A DNA stretch of 38,312 nucleotides from Calothrix sp. MO_192.B10 (GTDB lineage Bacteria > Cyanobacteriota > Cyanobacteriia > Cyanobacteriales > Nostocaceae), in the NCBI GenBank assembly GCA_030065055.1, contig JASJDS010000029.1, positions 1-38,312 on the forward strand, given 5' to 3'. How positions within the stretch are numbered: the stretch's first letter is position 1; each line of letters begins with the position of its first letter. Below, in pieces: positions 7,962-17,124 of this stretch. A program made the position numbers and the translations under genes. The notes beneath the pieces are model-generated. The model was not told the origin of the DNA. It worked only from the letters and a program-made list of their open reading frames with translations, and ran no database searches.

Positions 7962-8309
7962 CTAAGTTACCCTCCTATTGATATATTGTTGCCACAAATT
8001 AGATAAATTCTCCGCCGTAGTTTGCCACTCTGAGGAAATTTGATACATACGTCTTGGACGACCCCGTCCTTCGAGTTTTTTCCAATACCCAGTAACTGCT
8101 CCCTCCTCTTCCAAAAATTTGATCGCGCTGTAAAGCACGGTGTCTGAAAGACGATAGGTGGGATATTCAGATTCCAGTTTTTGAATCAACTCAGTGCCAT
8201 AGGATTCGCCGTGTATCAAAACACATAATATGTAGCACACTGCTAGCTCCTGACAGAGGTAAGTTGGCGGAGGATTCTCAAAGAATTGAATTATATCCTC
8301 TAGTTTCAT
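7962..8309 (-). CDS. PadR family transcriptional regulator
   Basis: The product has 115 residues, essentially one PadR-type winged helix. Diagnostic parts are ILCVLIHGESYGTELIQKLE (helices 1-2), YRLSDTVLYSAIKFLEEEGAV (recognition helix, the family's S-x-x-TLY-x-x-L-x-x-L-x-x-x-G pattern) and the wing GRGRPRRMYQIS. A short C-terminal dimerisation helix follows. Such proteins are usually repressors that respond to small ligands. It lies 52 bp upstream of the CCB1-like gene on the same strand, so the two may be co-transcribed. Its operator was not found. Confidence 0.85.
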   Translation of the reverse strand: MKLEDIIQFFENPPPTYLCQELAVCYILCVLIHGESYGTELIQKLESEYPTYRLSDTVLYSAIKFLEEEGAVTGYWKKLEGRGRPRRMYQISSEWQTTAENLSNLWQQYINRRVT

Positions 8310-8912
8310 AGTTGATGAATAGCTAGAATTAATCTATTGGGGTTGAGCCTATAAAACCTATAGTAAGTATATAGTGCTACACCCTGACGAGTAAGTAAAT
8401 GGTGCTACTTGAGCAAAAATGCCAAGGCACAGACATGAAACAGACTTCCATATTGGTGAATAATGGAAGTTACTACGGAATCCAGGGACGCAAAAAAGTA
8501 TATGCCTCCACTCAAATGTTATGTAATGTAATGAGGAGCGTTTGGACAGTAACATTACTGCTGTGTTGGTGTCAAGTGATGCCACGCAACTGAAAAATGA
8601 AAAAAGCTAAACATGCCGTTAACGAAATGTTAAAGGTAATATAATTTTTTTCAGCAAAGCTTAATAAAGACTTTCTTTCTCAGTAATTATATCAGTACCA
8701 GGATTGGCAAGATTCAATCGCCATTGGGCTGGGGTGATGGCAAAAATGAAGCTCTCAGGGCAGTCTGCGCCAACACAGCCTTGAAGGAGGCAGCTCAAGC
8801 TGGAGGCAAAAGGAACTGAATGATTGTTTTCTTGTGGCTCTCCAAGATAATCTGATAAGTGTGGTGGTAAATTGATCAAATTTATCGAGCAGCTAAGGTA
8901 TTAGTAATCAGT
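8310..8912. other. Intergenic region, no supported gene
   Basis: Three frames of 64-75 codons exist here, but none resembles a known family, none has a convincing ribosome binding site, and they overlap one another on opposite strands. A perfect TATAAT lies at 8640-8645 in plus orientation without a good -35. The plus-strand piece around 8692-8830 contains AAGGAGG at about 8783 but no start codon at useful spacing. Confidence 0.4.
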
Positions 8913-9500
8913 ATGACAGATAGATCCGACACCCAATCTTCGTCTCCGCGCTGGGTAATTGCCAAAGCATTTCGCCTTGTAGGTTGGATTAGTTTTTGGA
9001 CGCAGTTAGTGTTGGGTGTGGTTGCTGCTGGAATTTTTTTAGCGTTCAGGATTCAAAGATCGGGTAACCAAGCAGGTAATCCAGGAACGGGTTTAGGTAT
9101 ATTTTTTGCGGCTTTGGGACTACTTACCTTGGGAGGTGGGGTTTTTTTGGCTTTCCGCTATACCAGAATTGGCAAACAACTGGTATCTTCAAGTCCTCAG
9201 AATCGTCCCAGAAAGATGCAAACGATTCAAGTCCTACGCTTGGGATTAACGGTGAATTTAGTGGGAATGCTGTTAACTCTATTGGGAGCGCAAGCAATTA
9301 GTGGTTCCCTGTTGTTAAAAGCATTGAGCATTCCCCAAGGTGCTGTGGGATTTTCTCCAGAACAAGTCAGTAGATTAGTTCAGCCAATAGATGTATTGGT
9401 AGTACAGGCAAATATCAACACGGTTACAGCCCACTTCGCAGGGGTTGTTGCTTCACTATGGCTATTAAATAGCATTCATAAACCTGATAAGTCTGGATAA
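8913..9500 (+). CDS. DUF3611 membrane protein (TIC21/PIC1-like)
   Basis: The product has 195 residues and four hydrophobic segments (about 23-46, 61-84, 108-131 and 170-190). WVIAKAFRLVGWISFWTQLVLGVVA and the paired GLGIFFAALGLLTLGGG and RLGLTVNLVGMLLTLLGAQAI segments match DUF3611. This cyanobacterial family is homologous to plastid TIC21/PIC1, an inner-envelope protein implicated in iron transport and/or protein import. The substrate in cyanobacteria is not settled. It is monocistronic here, with a weak hairpin and T run just after the stop. Confidence 0.85.
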   Translation: MTDRSDTQSSSPRWVIAKAFRLVGWISFWTQLVLGVVAAGIFLAFRIQRSGNQAGNPGTGLGIFFAALGLLTLGGGVFLAFRYTRIGKQLVSSSPQNRPRKMQTIQVLRLGLTVNLVGMLLTLLGAQAISGSLLLKALSIPQGAVGFSPEQVSRLVQPIDVLVVQANINTVTAHFAGVVASLWLLNSIHKPDKSG

Positions 9501-9506
9501 GTTTTT

Positions 9507-9549
9507 AACAGCTGTCAGTTACTAGATTGAGCGCTGTTGGTGTTTTTTT
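9507..9549 (+). terminator. Weak intrinsic terminator after the DUF3611 gene
   Basis: AACAGC (9507-9512) can pair with GCTGTT (9533-9538) across a long loop, followed by a seven-T run at 9543-9549. The stem is only 6 bp, so the call rests on the T run and the position just downstream of the stop codon. Confidence 0.35.
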
Positions 9550-9687
9550 CTACAGTAGTTTTTTATGTGAAAAAATAAAAATAATCTTTCAGTTTCTTTC
9601 CGAAATCAGCAACATACCGTGTGAATAGTATACATAGGTTTTTGAGAAAAACTGGCCAAAGGTATGTGAAACATTGAGGAGTAGAAT

Positions 9688-9879
9688 ATGAGTGCGAGAA
9701 AAGCTATCAACCTGGGCACTAAGATGATTTTTAGCGGCATTATGATTGGGTTATGTGCTTTTCATCTTGCCAGCGATCGCACTCAAGAATACCAAAAATT
9801 ATACCTCTGTGGTTTAGCTGCTAATCTGGCATACTTACTACCTTCTCCCACAATCTCTACTGATGAGACATTGATGTAG
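9688..9879 (+). CDS. Small hypothetical membrane protein
   Basis: The product has 63 residues. The ATG has GAGGAG six bases upstream, which supports translation. Two hydrophobic stretches (about 8-25, MIFSGIMIGLCAFHL, and 38-50, LYLCGLAANLAYLL) suggest a small membrane protein. I recognise no family. It is followed by a 39-codon frame and serS on the same strand. Confidence 0.5.
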   Translation: MSARKAINLGTKMIFSGIMIGLCAFHLASDRTQEYQKLYLCGLAANLAYLLPSPTISTDETLM

Positions 9880-9950
9880 CATCAACTCCTCACAGTCAGT
9901 TACAAAATCCATAAATATTTCAAATCCAAAGAATTTGCCAGATTGAACCC

Positions 9951-10070
9951 ATGTTAAATAACAGTAATAAGTTGGCTGTGGATGCGATCGCAAGGCAAAA
10001 TCGTTATATGCTGAAATGTTGGCAGGAAGATTCTAGGCAACTACACAAAAAAATCTGTGCTGGATATTAA
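9951..10070 (+). CDS. Possible short leader ORF overlapping the serS start
   Basis: An ATG at 9951 opens a 39-codon frame (starts [20 protein letters not shown]) whose TAA lies 14 bases inside serS, past its GTG start. No strong ribosome binding site precedes it. The overlap would allow translational coupling to serS, which itself has no Shine-Dalgarno sequence. The frame contains a HIP1 octamer. It may be chance. Confidence 0.2.
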   Translation: MLNNSNKLAVDAIARQNRYMLKCWQEDSRQLHKKICAGY

Positions 10071-11337
10071 GCAAATAAGAGAAAACCCCCAATTAGTTCA
10101 GGAACGCTTGAATAGTCGCGGTAATAACTACGACATTCAGCCCCTATTGGAGTTGAATCAAAAGCAACGGGAATTGGAAGCCCAACGGACTCAACTCCAA
10201 GCACGTAGCAATGAAATTGCCAAGCTCATACCGGAAAAAATCAAATCTGGTTGCGATCCCAAAGGACCAGAAATCATGGCTTTGCGATCAGATGGTGGTT
10301 CTGTGAAAGCCGAGATTGGGGCAATAGAAACTCAAGAGAAAGAGATTATTGCCCAAATTGACACCTTGGTAATGGCACTCCCCAACTTACCCAGTGAATC
10401 CACACCCCTGGGTAAAAGTGAGGAAGAAAATGTAGAAGTGCGACGTTGGGGTGATGAGTATATTCCCCAAAACCCCGATATTCTCCCCCATTGGGAAATT
10501 GGTGAGAAATTGGGAATCTTGAATACAGAGCGGGCAGTAAAAATTGCCCAAAGCCGGTTTGTAGCCCTAATTGGTGCTGGAGCAGCCTTAGAAAGGGCAC
10601 TGATTCAATTTATGCTCACCCGTCAAATTGCTGCGGGTTATGTGGAAGTCATGCCACCAGTGTTAATCAATACGGAGTCTTTGACAGCCACTGGGCAACT
10701 ACCCAAATTTGCCGAAGAAAGCTTTAAGTGCCCTGAAGATGACTTATGGTTATCTCCCACCGCCGAAGTACCCGTTACTAACCTCTACCGTGGTGAAATT
10801 TTGAGTGGGGAAGAACTGCCCATTTACCACTGTGCTTACACCCCTTGTTTCCGTCGAGAAGCCGGAAGCTATGGACGGGATATGCGGGGTTTAATTCGTC
10901 TGCACCAGTTTAATAAAGTAGAACTGGTAAAATTCGTCCATCCCCATACCTCCTTTGAGGAATTGGAAAAAATGGTGGGTAATGCAGAGGCAATTTTACA
11001 GGCATTACAGTTGCCCTATCGGGTGATTGAATTATGTACCGGGGATTTAGGATTTTCAGCAACGAAAACCTACGATTTGGAAGTTTGGTTGCCTTCTTCT
11101 GGTAAATATCGGGAAATTTCTAGCTGTTCCAACTGTGGAGATTTTCAGGCTCGCCGGGGTAATATCCGTTTTAAGGAGAAAGGTAAGAAAGGAACCCAGT
11201 TTATCCATACCCTCAACGGCTCCGGTTTAGCCGTAGGCAGGACGATGGCGGCGGTTTTGGAAAATTACCAACAACCAGATGGAACGGTGCGGATTCCGGA
11301 GGTTTTACAGCCCTATTTAGGAAGGGATGTACTGTGA
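10057..11337 (+). CDS. serS: Serine--tRNA ligase
   Basis: This class II synthetase charges tRNA-Ser with serine in the cytoplasm; the product has 426 residues, the normal length. The N-terminal arm is a long antiparallel coiled coil (about residues 30-100) that grips the long variable arm of tRNA-Ser. The catalytic core shows motif 2, [21 protein letters not shown] split by the flexible loop, and motif 3 in the region [18 protein letters not shown], plus the serine-binding [14 protein letters not shown] segment. The start is a GTG giving [11 protein letters not shown], the usual SerS beginning. No Shine-Dalgarno precedes it, and a short upstream ORF overlaps it. A perfect 10-bp hairpin lies 13 bp after the stop. 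Confidence 0.97.
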   Translation: MLDIKQIRENPQLVQERLNSRGNNYDIQPLLELNQKQRELEAQRTQLQARSNEIAKLIPEKIKSGCDPKGPEIMALRSDGGSVKAEIGAIETQEKEIIAQIDTLVMALPNLPSESTPLGKSEEENVEVRRWGDEYIPQNPDILPHWEIGEKLGILNTERAVKIAQSRFVALIGAGAALERALIQFMLTRQIAAGYVEVMPPVLINTESLTATGQLPKFAEESFKCPEDDLWLSPTAEVPVTNLYRGEILSGEELPIYHCAYTPCFRREAGSYGRDMRGLIRLHQFNKVELVKFVHPHTSFEELEKMVGNAEAILQALQLPYRVIELCTGDLGFSATKTYDLEVWLPSSGKYREISSCSNCGDFQARRGNIRFKEKGKKGTQFIHTLNGSGLAVGRTMAAVLENYQQPDGTVRIPEVLQPYLGRDVL

Positions 11338-11350
11338 AGAATTATCTATG

Positions 11351-11380
11351 GGTGACAATATAAAACTAGCTATTGTCACC
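11351..11380. terminator. Hairpin after serS
   Basis: There is a perfect 10-bp inverted repeat, GGTGACAATA (11351-11360) and TATTGTCACC (11371-11380), with a 10-nt loop 13 bp past the serS stop. There is no T run, so it may be a weak terminator or an mRNA 3'-stabilising structure. Confidence 0.45.
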
Positions 11381-11482
11381 TGTAGTTAGATACCTAGGAT
11401 CGGGTATCTTCCCAATAGTCAAGTGAAACTCATCCTAGAATAGAAATATCTATAGCCAAATCATTTCACATTTTTTTTGTCT

Positions 11483-12580
11483 ATGTCAGTTTTAGCAGCG
11501 ATCGCAGTCTTGGCTGTTTTAATCTTAGTACACGAGTTAGGACACTTCCTTGCTGCCCGTTCTCAAGGTATTCATGTTAACCGCTTTTCTTTAGGTTTTG
11601 GACCAGTTATTTGGAAATACCAAGGACCTGAAACCGAGTATGCCGTCCGTGCTTTTCCCTTAGGAGGTTTTGTTGGGTTTCCCGATGATGACCCAGATAG
11701 TGATATTCCACCCGATGACCCAGATCTGTTGCGTAACCGCCCTATTTTAGACCGGGCAATAGTAATTAGTGCTGGAGTGATAGCAAACTTAATATTTGCT
11801 TATCTGGTATTGGTGATTGAGTTTGGCGTTGTTGGCATCCCCGAGTTGAAATATGAACCCGGTGTGATTGTCCAACCAGTTAATACCGAACAATCCGTAG
11901 CTTATCAAGCGGGAGTAAAAGAAGGAGATATTGTTCTCGCTGTGGGGGGTAAAGAACTGGGAGCCTCTAAAAATGCGATTGAAGTGCTCAAAACTGAAAT
12001 AGAAAGTCATGCCAATCAATCCGTTGAGCTCAAAATTCAGCGCCAAGAGGAAAATTTATCTTTACAAGTTACTCCAAAATTAAAAGATGGTAAGGGTCAT
12101 ATTGGTATTCAATTAATCCCAAATGCCACCCCTGTTTATCCCCCTGTTTATCATCGTCCCCGTAATGTCCAAGAAGTTTTTGGTATTGCTGGCAATAGAT
12201 TTCAACAACTAGTTGTGGGCACATTCCAAGGATTTGGACAATTAATTACCAATTTCCAAAATACTGCCGATAAATTAGCAGGTCCTGTGAAAATAGTGGA
12301 AGCAGGAGCAAAATTAGCTGCCAATGACAGCACTAATTTGTTATTTTTCGCCGCTATTATCAGTATTAACCTGGCTGTGATTAATATTTTGCCTCTACCA
12401 GCTTTGGATGGTGGACAACTAGCTTTTCTCCTGATTGAAGGTTTGCGTGGGAAACCCCTGCCGAATAAAATCCAAGAAAATGTCATGCAAACCGGTTTGA
12501 TGCTACTTTTGGGATTGGGAATTTTCTTGATTGTTAAAGATACGTCCCAATTAGAGTGGGTGCAAAAATTATTTCAGTGA
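11483..12580 (+). CDS. rseP: Site-2 zinc metalloprotease RseP
   Basis: This membrane-embedded protease cuts within transmembrane helices, for example anti-sigma factors after site-1 cleavage. The product has 365 residues from ATG 11483; a TTG two codons upstream is rejected because MSVLAAIAVLAVLILVHELGH puts the zinc motif HELGH in the first helix as in the family. A PDZ domain occupies about 105-190 (GVIVQPV...VAYQAGVKEGDIVLAVGG). The second metal ligand motif is LPALDGGQ near residue 310. The final helices complete the M50 fold. It is followed by nth with a 4-base overlap (GTGA), so the two are translationally coupled. Confidence 0.95.
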   Translation: MSVLAAIAVLAVLILVHELGHFLAARSQGIHVNRFSLGFGPVIWKYQGPETEYAVRAFPLGGFVGFPDDDPDSDIPPDDPDLLRNRPILDRAIVISAGVIANLIFAYLVLVIEFGVVGIPELKYEPGVIVQPVNTEQSVAYQAGVKEGDIVLAVGGKELGASKNAIEVLKTEIESHANQSVELKIQRQEENLSLQVTPKLKDGKGHIGIQLIPNATPVYPPVYHRPRNVQEVFGIAGNRFQQLVVGTFQGFGQLITNFQNTADKLAGPVKIVEAGAKLAANDSTNLLFFAAIISINLAVINILPLPALDGGQLAFLLIEGLRGKPLPNKIQENVMQTGLMLLLGLGIFLIVKDTSQLEWVQKLFQ

Positions 12581-13236
12581 TTACTAGCCGCAAAAAGTTA
12601 GGTAAAAAGCAAAGGGCATTAGAAATATTAGTGCGTCTCAAACGTTTATATCCTAATGCCACTTGCTCTTTAAATTATTCAAGTACCGTACAACTGTTGG
12701 TAGCGACTATTCTTTCCGCCCAATGTACGGATGAGAGAGTGAATCAAGTTACACCAGAGTTATTCCGTCGTTTCCCTGATGCGGCGAGTTTGGGGAATGC
12801 TGATTTGACAGAGTTAGAAACCTTGGTACGTTCCACTGGGTTCTACCGCAATAAAGCAAAGAATATTCAAGCCGCCTGTCGGATGATTGACAAGGAATTT
12901 GCCGGGGAAGTACCTAAAACTATGGAACAACTATTAAAGCTTCCTGGAGTGGCAAGAAAGACTGCCAATGTGGTGTTAGCTCATGGTTATGGGATTAACG
13001 TGGGGGTGACTGTAGATACCCACGTCAAGCGTCTCAGCCAGCGTTTAGGTTTGACCGAACACCAGGAACCCATCCGCATTGAACGGGATTTAATGAAGTT
13101 ATTACCCCAGCCAGATTGGGAAAATTGGTCAATTCGGCTGATTTATCACGGGCGTGCTGTGTGTAAAGCCCGTTCCCCTGACTGTGAAGTTTGTCAACTG
13201 GCAGATTTGTGCCCAGTGGGAAGAGTGAGGGAGTGA
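12577..13236 (+). CDS. nth: Endonuclease III
   Basis: This DNA glycosylase/AP lyase removes oxidised pyrimidines in base excision repair. The helix-hairpin-helix is at LPGVARKTANVVLAHG, with the catalytic lysine, and the catalytic aspartate is in VTVDTHVKRLSQRLG. The C-terminal iron-sulfur loop has spacing C-x6-C-x2-C-x5-C (CKARSPDCEVCQLADLC). The frame is open from a GTG at 12556, but the GTG at 12577 overlaps the rseP stop by four bases and gives the usual short N-terminus before KQRALEILVRLK, so I prefer it (219 residues). The last codons (VRE) and the stop lie in GAGGGAGT octamers of the adjoining repeat. Confidence 0.95.
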   Translation: MITSRKKLGKKQRALEILVRLKRLYPNATCSLNYSSTVQLLVATILSAQCTDERVNQVTPELFRRFPDAASLGNADLTELETLVRSTGFYRNKAKNIQAACRMIDKEFAGEVPKTMEQLLKLPGVARKTANVVLAHGYGINVGVTVDTHVKRLSQRLGLTEHQEPIRIERDLMKLLPQPDWENWSIRLIYHGRAVCKARSPDCEVCQLADLCPVGRVRE

Positions 13237-13416
13237 TGGAGTGAGGGAGTGAGGGAGTGAGGGAGTGAGGGAGTGAGGGAGTGAGGGAGTGAGGGAGTGA
13301 AAGAATTAAACTTTCAACCGTCAACCGTCAACTAACAACTAACAACCATCAACTAACAACTAACAACTAACAACTAACAACTAACAACTAACAACTAACA
13401 ACTAACAACCATCAAC
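13223..13416. repeat. Composite STRR, inverted copy of the 4.8-kb one
   Basis: Left to right there are about nine GAGTGAGG-type octamers, the linker (GAATTAAACTTTC), CAACCGT variants, then about twelve AACTAAC heptamers with two CAACCAT variants. The 39 bp at 13294-13332 are the exact reverse complement of 4866-4904. It starts inside the 3' end of nth and ends shortly before rpsN. Confidence 0.9.
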
Positions 13417-13481
13417 ATATTACCAGTATGGGGAAAATAGCATAAGATAGAAAATGCTGTCAAAAATTAATTTTAGGATTT

Positions 13482-13784
13482 ATGGCGAAAAAGAGCATGG
13501 TTGAGCGCGAGAAAAAGCGCGCCAAAATGGTGGCAAAGTATGCCGCAAAGCGGGAAGCATTATTAGAAGAATTCAGACAAGCTGAATCTCCTTTAGACAA
13601 ATTGGAAATTCATCGCAAAATTCAACAACTACCCCGCAATAGTGCTCCCAGCCGCCGCCATAACCGTTGCTGGGTAACAGGTCGTCCCAGAGGTTATTAT
13701 CGTGACTTTGGATTGTCTCGTAACGTTCTGCGGGATTGGGCACACCAAGGTTTATTGCCTGGAGTTGTGAAGTCTAGTTGGTAA
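13482..13784 (+). CDS. rpsN: 30S ribosomal protein S14
   Basis: The product has 100 residues, the long zinc-free S14 type. The basic N-terminus ([17 protein letters not shown]), the [31 protein letters not shown] signature (split across the family's RNA-binding loop) and the end LPGVVKSSW are diagnostic. It binds 16S rRNA in the head of the small subunit. As is common in cyanobacteria, it is not in the main ribosomal protein cluster; its neighbours here are repeats and aat. Confidence 0.97.
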   Translation: MAKKSMVEREKKRAKMVAKYAAKREALLEEFRQAESPLDKLEIHRKIQQLPRNSAPSRRHNRCWVTGRPRGYYRDFGLSRNVLRDWAHQGLLPGVVKSSW

Positions 13785-14087
13785 GACTAGTACCGCTGCG
13801 CGGAAGTCACGCATTCACGCATTCACGCATTCAAAAGTACTGTGTTTTATCGCTTTGACCTTTTGTAAATGCTCTGCTTATTTCCGCGCCCATTGTACTA
13901 GGAATTAATGGGTTATGAGTGATGAGTGATGGATTATGAATAAAAATTCCTAACTCCTAACTCCTAACTCCTAACTCCTAACTCCTAACTCCTATCTAGA
14001 AATGCAAAAAGAGGACTCCCGTTAGACCCAGTCGGGTTACGCGCTGACGCGCACCCTGCGCGAGAACGGTGAGAGTGTCAAATAGTG
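13785..14087. repeat. Intergenic repeats: ACGCATTC octamers and TAACTCC heptamers
   Basis: Three exact ACGCATTC octamers occupy 13809-13832, and six TAACTCC heptamers occupy 13951-13992. Between 14030 and 14075 there is a GC-rich palindromic segment (TACGCGCTGACGCGCA region) of the dispersed type seen elsewhere in the window. No gene was seen. Confidence 0.85.
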
Positions 14088-14417
14088 TCAATGTCCGCAA
14101 CACTTATCAAAACCGAGACTGTCTAAAAGAAGATCGCTAACAGCGTTGGCGATCGCAAATTCTCCATAAAAACTTTTGGAAAAATCAAACGATCGCATTT
14201 CTGTAATAATAGCAATTACCAGACAACCAAGGTCGTTCTCTCCTTCCATTCGCTGTCTCATAAAAATTTGAGCAGCACGCTCGGCAATATCGCTGTTAAT
14301 GTCTTCTGGTATAAATTCTTCGTTCAACCACTGGTGTAAAGATTTTTGTAACCATGTCTTTTCCTGCTCTGGATTAACAACCGGGGGTAGGGTAATTGAT
14401 GGAATTGGTTCAGTCAT
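14088..14417 (-). CDS. Conserved-looking hypothetical protein
   Basis: The product has 109 residues and is acidic. It begins MTEPIPSITLPPVVNPEQEKTW (an N-terminal Pro-rich stretch), followed by predicted helices (LHQWLNEEF, IAERAAQIFMRQRMEG, FAIANAVSDLLLDSLG), and ends CCGH. It has no membrane segment and no motif I know. Codon use and length look genuine, and HIP1-like octamers occur within it as in neighbouring real genes. It is divergent to aat with about 280 bp between; that gap (14418-14698) holds only a GC-rich repeat fragment and an implausible 70-codon frame. Confidence 0.55.
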   Translation of the reverse strand: MTEPIPSITLPPVVNPEQEKTWLQKSLHQWLNEEFIPEDINSDIAERAAQIFMRQRMEGENDLGCLVIAIITEMRSFDFSKSFYGEFAIANAVSDLLLDSLGFDKCCGH

Positions 14418-14698
14418 ATTAAATATTTTTTACGCAGATTAATTTTCCAGATGGTAGTAGCCAAGGAGTAATGAATAATTACTTTGATAATCAGCAATTA
14501 TCGATCAGTAATTGTAAGCAGGTAGGCATAATTAAATGTAAGATCGAACCTCACTGGCGGGGTGCTAAGGAGAGGGGTACCGTCAGGCGGGGTAAGGTAT
14601 TCTACATATATTTTTTTTCGATTGTTACCATCAGCAATTCAACTCCTCTGCTACTTTTTATCTTTATCCAAATAAGTCGATAGGCGCAAAACTCCCAA

Positions 14699-15274
14699 AT
14701 GAAGTACGATGTTGCCACTATTATTGAAGGCTATGCCCAAGGCTATTTTCTCATGGCTGATGAAAATAATGTCTTGGGATGGTATGGTAGTCGCGATCGC
14801 ACTCTCATTCCCCTAGATGAGCGATTTCGCTATCCTAAATCCCTGCGACGGGTTTTGAATCAAGAACGATTTACAGTGGCAATTAACCGCGATTTCCCAG
14901 CTGTGGTTGAAGAGTGTGCTAATCGCGAGACAACTTGGATTTCACCAGAACTCAAAGATATTTATTGGCTACTGCACCAAACTGGTTGGGCATACAGCTT
15001 TGAAACTTGGCAAGGGGATGAATTAGCTGGGGGGATTTTAGGTCTTGTTATTGGTGGTGCCTTTATTGGGGAATCCATGTTCTACCGCATCCCGGAAGGC
15101 TCTAAGGTGGCGATGGTAAAGTTGGTGGAAAGGTTGCGGGAAAGAAAATTTGTATTATTTGATGCCCAAATGATGAATCCCCATCTGGAAAGGTTTGGTG
15201 CCTATGGGGTAAGTGAAGAAGATTATCAAGAGTTACTTTACAAAGCTTTACAGTGTCAGTGTTTTCTCATTTAG
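14699..15274 (+). CDS. aat: Leucyl/phenylalanyl-tRNA--protein transferase
   Basis: The enzyme transfers Leu or Phe from tRNA to proteins with N-terminal Arg or Lys, marking them for ClpS/ClpAP degradation in the N-end rule pathway. The product has 191 residues, a short form typical of cyanobacteria. Conserved parts are [10 protein letters not shown], the [16 protein letters not shown] segment, ETTWIS, the core [21 protein letters not shown] with the [13 protein letters not shown] helix, and [10 protein letters not shown] near the end. Part of the GNAT-like fold is visible only as these motifs. No operon partner was found. Confidence 0.95.
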   Translation: MKYDVATIIEGYAQGYFLMADENNVLGWYGSRDRTLIPLDERFRYPKSLRRVLNQERFTVAINRDFPAVVEECANRETTWISPELKDIYWLLHQTGWAYSFETWQGDELAGGILGLVIGGAFIGESMFYRIPEGSKVAMVKLVERLRERKFVLFDAQMMNPHLERFGAYGVSEEDYQELLYKALQCQCFLI

Positions 15275-15362
15275 CTGTAGAGATCGTTACACTTGTTCGC
15301 TCTGTTACAATTGTCTAAAAATTTTCACCATCCCATCATCAACCTGTAATCAATCATATTGA

Positions 15363-16253
15363 ATGACTCGATTTATTCATGACCAATTTGCCAAGGATTA
15401 TCTGGAAGAACTACTAAAACCTTATGGACAAGTACAAGCACCCAGTCGTGTGGCAGGAGAAGTACGAGAAATTGATGTTTTATTTACTCCAGCAGCACAA
15501 CAAGCTACAAATTTAGCAACATTAGGTTTGTTAGGAAAATTTGCGACTAATCCTGCTATCATTGAGCCATTTCGTAACCCAGCATCTAAAGAAGAAATAT
15601 GTGATTGTCTGTTGAAATTATTAGAGGTGAGGGGTGCATTGCAAAGAGAAGCGAATAAAAATAAAACCCCCATTCAAGAATTAGACATTCCCAAATTATG
15701 GATTCTCACTCCAACAGCATCCGCGACGGTGCTATCTGGATTTCGTGCAGTTCAAGGGGAAGATTGGTTGCCTGGAGTACATTTTATGGCAGAGTATTTA
15801 CGGACAGCAATTGTAGCTATCCATCAGTTACCGCAAACTCCAGAAACACTATGGCTGAGAATTCTAGGTAGAGGAAGGGTACAAGAACGGGCAATTCATG
15901 AGTTAAAAGCACTACCATCAAATCATCCATTCCAGCAAATAACGCTAGAATTAGTTTACAACCTACGTCAAAACTTAAGAGTTAATCAAAATTTAGAAGA
16001 AGATGATAGGGAGTTAATTATGCGGCTAGAACCACTGTATCAACAAGACCGAGAACAAGCCAAACAAGAAGGAATTCAACAAGGAGAACGTCTTGTTGTC
16101 GAAAACTTACTACAAGTTCGTTTCGGTTCATTAGATCGAGAACTACTAGCAATTATTGAACCAATATTAGCATTATCACCAGAAGAATTTACCCCATTAC
16201 TCATGCAATTGTCACGGGAAGAATTGATTGCTAGATTTGGTAGGCAATCTTGA
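15363..16253 (+). CDS. Rpn/PDDEXK-like protein with DUF4351-type C-terminus
   Basis: The product has 296 residues. The N-terminus (MTRFIHDQFAKDYLEELLKPYG...VAGEVREIDVLFTP) resembles the cyanobacterial subfamily of PD-(D/E)XK proteins related to the Rpn (recombination-promoting nuclease/transposase_31) group. The EVREIDVLF strand would carry the Glu and Asp of the nuclease core, and a Lys-containing strand is not obvious. Residues about 225-245 form a charged helix (QDREQAKQEGIQQGERLV). The last 50 residues (LLQVRFGSLDREL...LSREELIARFG) are a DUF4351-like helical tail common in this group. These genes are multicopy in filamentous cyanobacteria. Biological role is unknown. Confidence 0.75.
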   Translation: MTRFIHDQFAKDYLEELLKPYGQVQAPSRVAGEVREIDVLFTPAAQQATNLATLGLLGKFATNPAIIEPFRNPASKEEICDCLLKLLEVRGALQREANKNKTPIQELDIPKLWILTPTASATVLSGFRAVQGEDWLPGVHFMAEYLRTAIVAIHQLPQTPETLWLRILGRGRVQERAIHELKALPSNHPFQQITLELVYNLRQNLRVNQNLEEDDRELIMRLEPLYQQDREQAKQEGIQQGERLVVENLLQVRFGSLDRELLAIIEPILALSPEEFTPLLMQLSREELIARFGRQS

Positions 16254-16276
16254 TATTGTATTTATTCAATTTTTCT

Positions 16277-17098
16277 TTATTCTGAACCAATTTTCCTTTC
16301 AGTCACCAAAGTCAAACTTACCCATTCTCCCTTTTGGTTATAATTGCGAATCATTCTTTGACGCAGGGTAGGCTCAATTAACCAACCCACCTCTAAAAAT
16401 AGAGATTGCCCGAATTGTGCCTTGAGTGGAGCGGTAGCAGAGGCACCATCAGGAAGCATTAATACCTGTACTGGGTTTTGGGGATTCTGTTCAAAGAGAA
16501 TTTGAGAACCTTTGATAGTACCGATTGAAGTAATTGTTCGCTCTGCAAAATTGAGGGTTTGCAGCAAGTTTCCATTATTATCTAACTGCAACTGCATTTT
16601 TGTGGCACAGATATTGGCAGGGCGTAAATCGGGATAGATAGTGATTGCTTCCCCTTGCCATTCTCCCAACAATTCCTCAATTTTTAACTGGGGACGTTGT
16701 TCTAGGGTTGTACCAGTACGATGTTCCCGAATTAAAGTAATTTGACTTAATTGATTACTGGTATCAAATAATTGTACTAGACGCAAACGGCGATTTTCAT
16801 GAATTAAACCTAATTCACCCCCAAATTGAGCGGCTGGGCTAAATTGTGCTGCTCCTTGGGAAAAGGCTCCATTGTCAAAAAATATAACGCCACCAATACC
16901 CTGGGGAGTAAAATCTAAAACTAGATCGTTCAAACCTTGACGGCAAAGGGTTAACTTTATTTTCTGGTTGTTATCCAACCCTTCTAGAGTCAGACGGCTA
17001 GGAATATCTTTGATAAATTTACCTTGGGGAGAAAAACTAGTAAAAGAACCTTCCCAAATGCCGAGATTTTGTAGAAAACATTCCCATTGCGATCGCAT
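16277..17098 (-). CDS. DUF3598 family lipocalin-like protein
   Basis: The product has 273 residues and is mostly beta-structure. It begins with the family start MRSQWECFLQNLGIWEGSFTSFSP, and the second half opens with LLGEWQGEAITIYPDLRP. The repeated W-x-G-[ES]-x-T pattern at the head of each half suggests two calycin/lipocalin-like barrels. DUF3598 is found in cyanobacteria and plastids and its function is not established; barrels of this kind in cyanobacteria often bind bilins or lipids, which is only a suggestion here. It is 26 bp downstream of ftsX on the same strand, so the two are likely co-transcribed. Confidence 0.82.
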   Translation of the reverse strand: MRSQWECFLQNLGIWEGSFTSFSPQGKFIKDIPSRLTLEGLDNNQKIKLTLCRQGLNDLVLDFTPQGIGGVIFFDNGAFSQGAAQFSPAAQFGGELGLIHENRRLRLVQLFDTSNQLSQITLIREHRTGTTLEQRPQLKIEELLGEWQGEAITIYPDLRPANICATKMQLQLDNNGNLLQTLNFAERTITSIGTIKGSQILFEQNPQNPVQVLMLPDGASATAPLKAQFGQSLFLEVGWLIEPTLRQRMIRNYNQKGEWVSLTLVTERKIGSE

Positions 17099-17124
17099 AA
17101 TAATTTTAGATTTTAGATTAATAA

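Noticed and set aside
8358-8879. Three frames of 64-75 codons around 8.4-8.9 kb
   Set aside because: They are on opposing strands with no family resemblance or RBS; the stretch is treated as intergenic.
13034-13324. 96-codon minus-strand frame with repeated SLPHSLTP
   Set aside because: It is the translation of the octamer repeats and of nth in antisense; the regular peptide pattern is an artefact of the 8-bp period.
14471-14683. 70-codon plus-strand frame upstream of aat
   Set aside because: It crosses a GC-rich dispersed repeat, has no recognisable domain and no support for its start.
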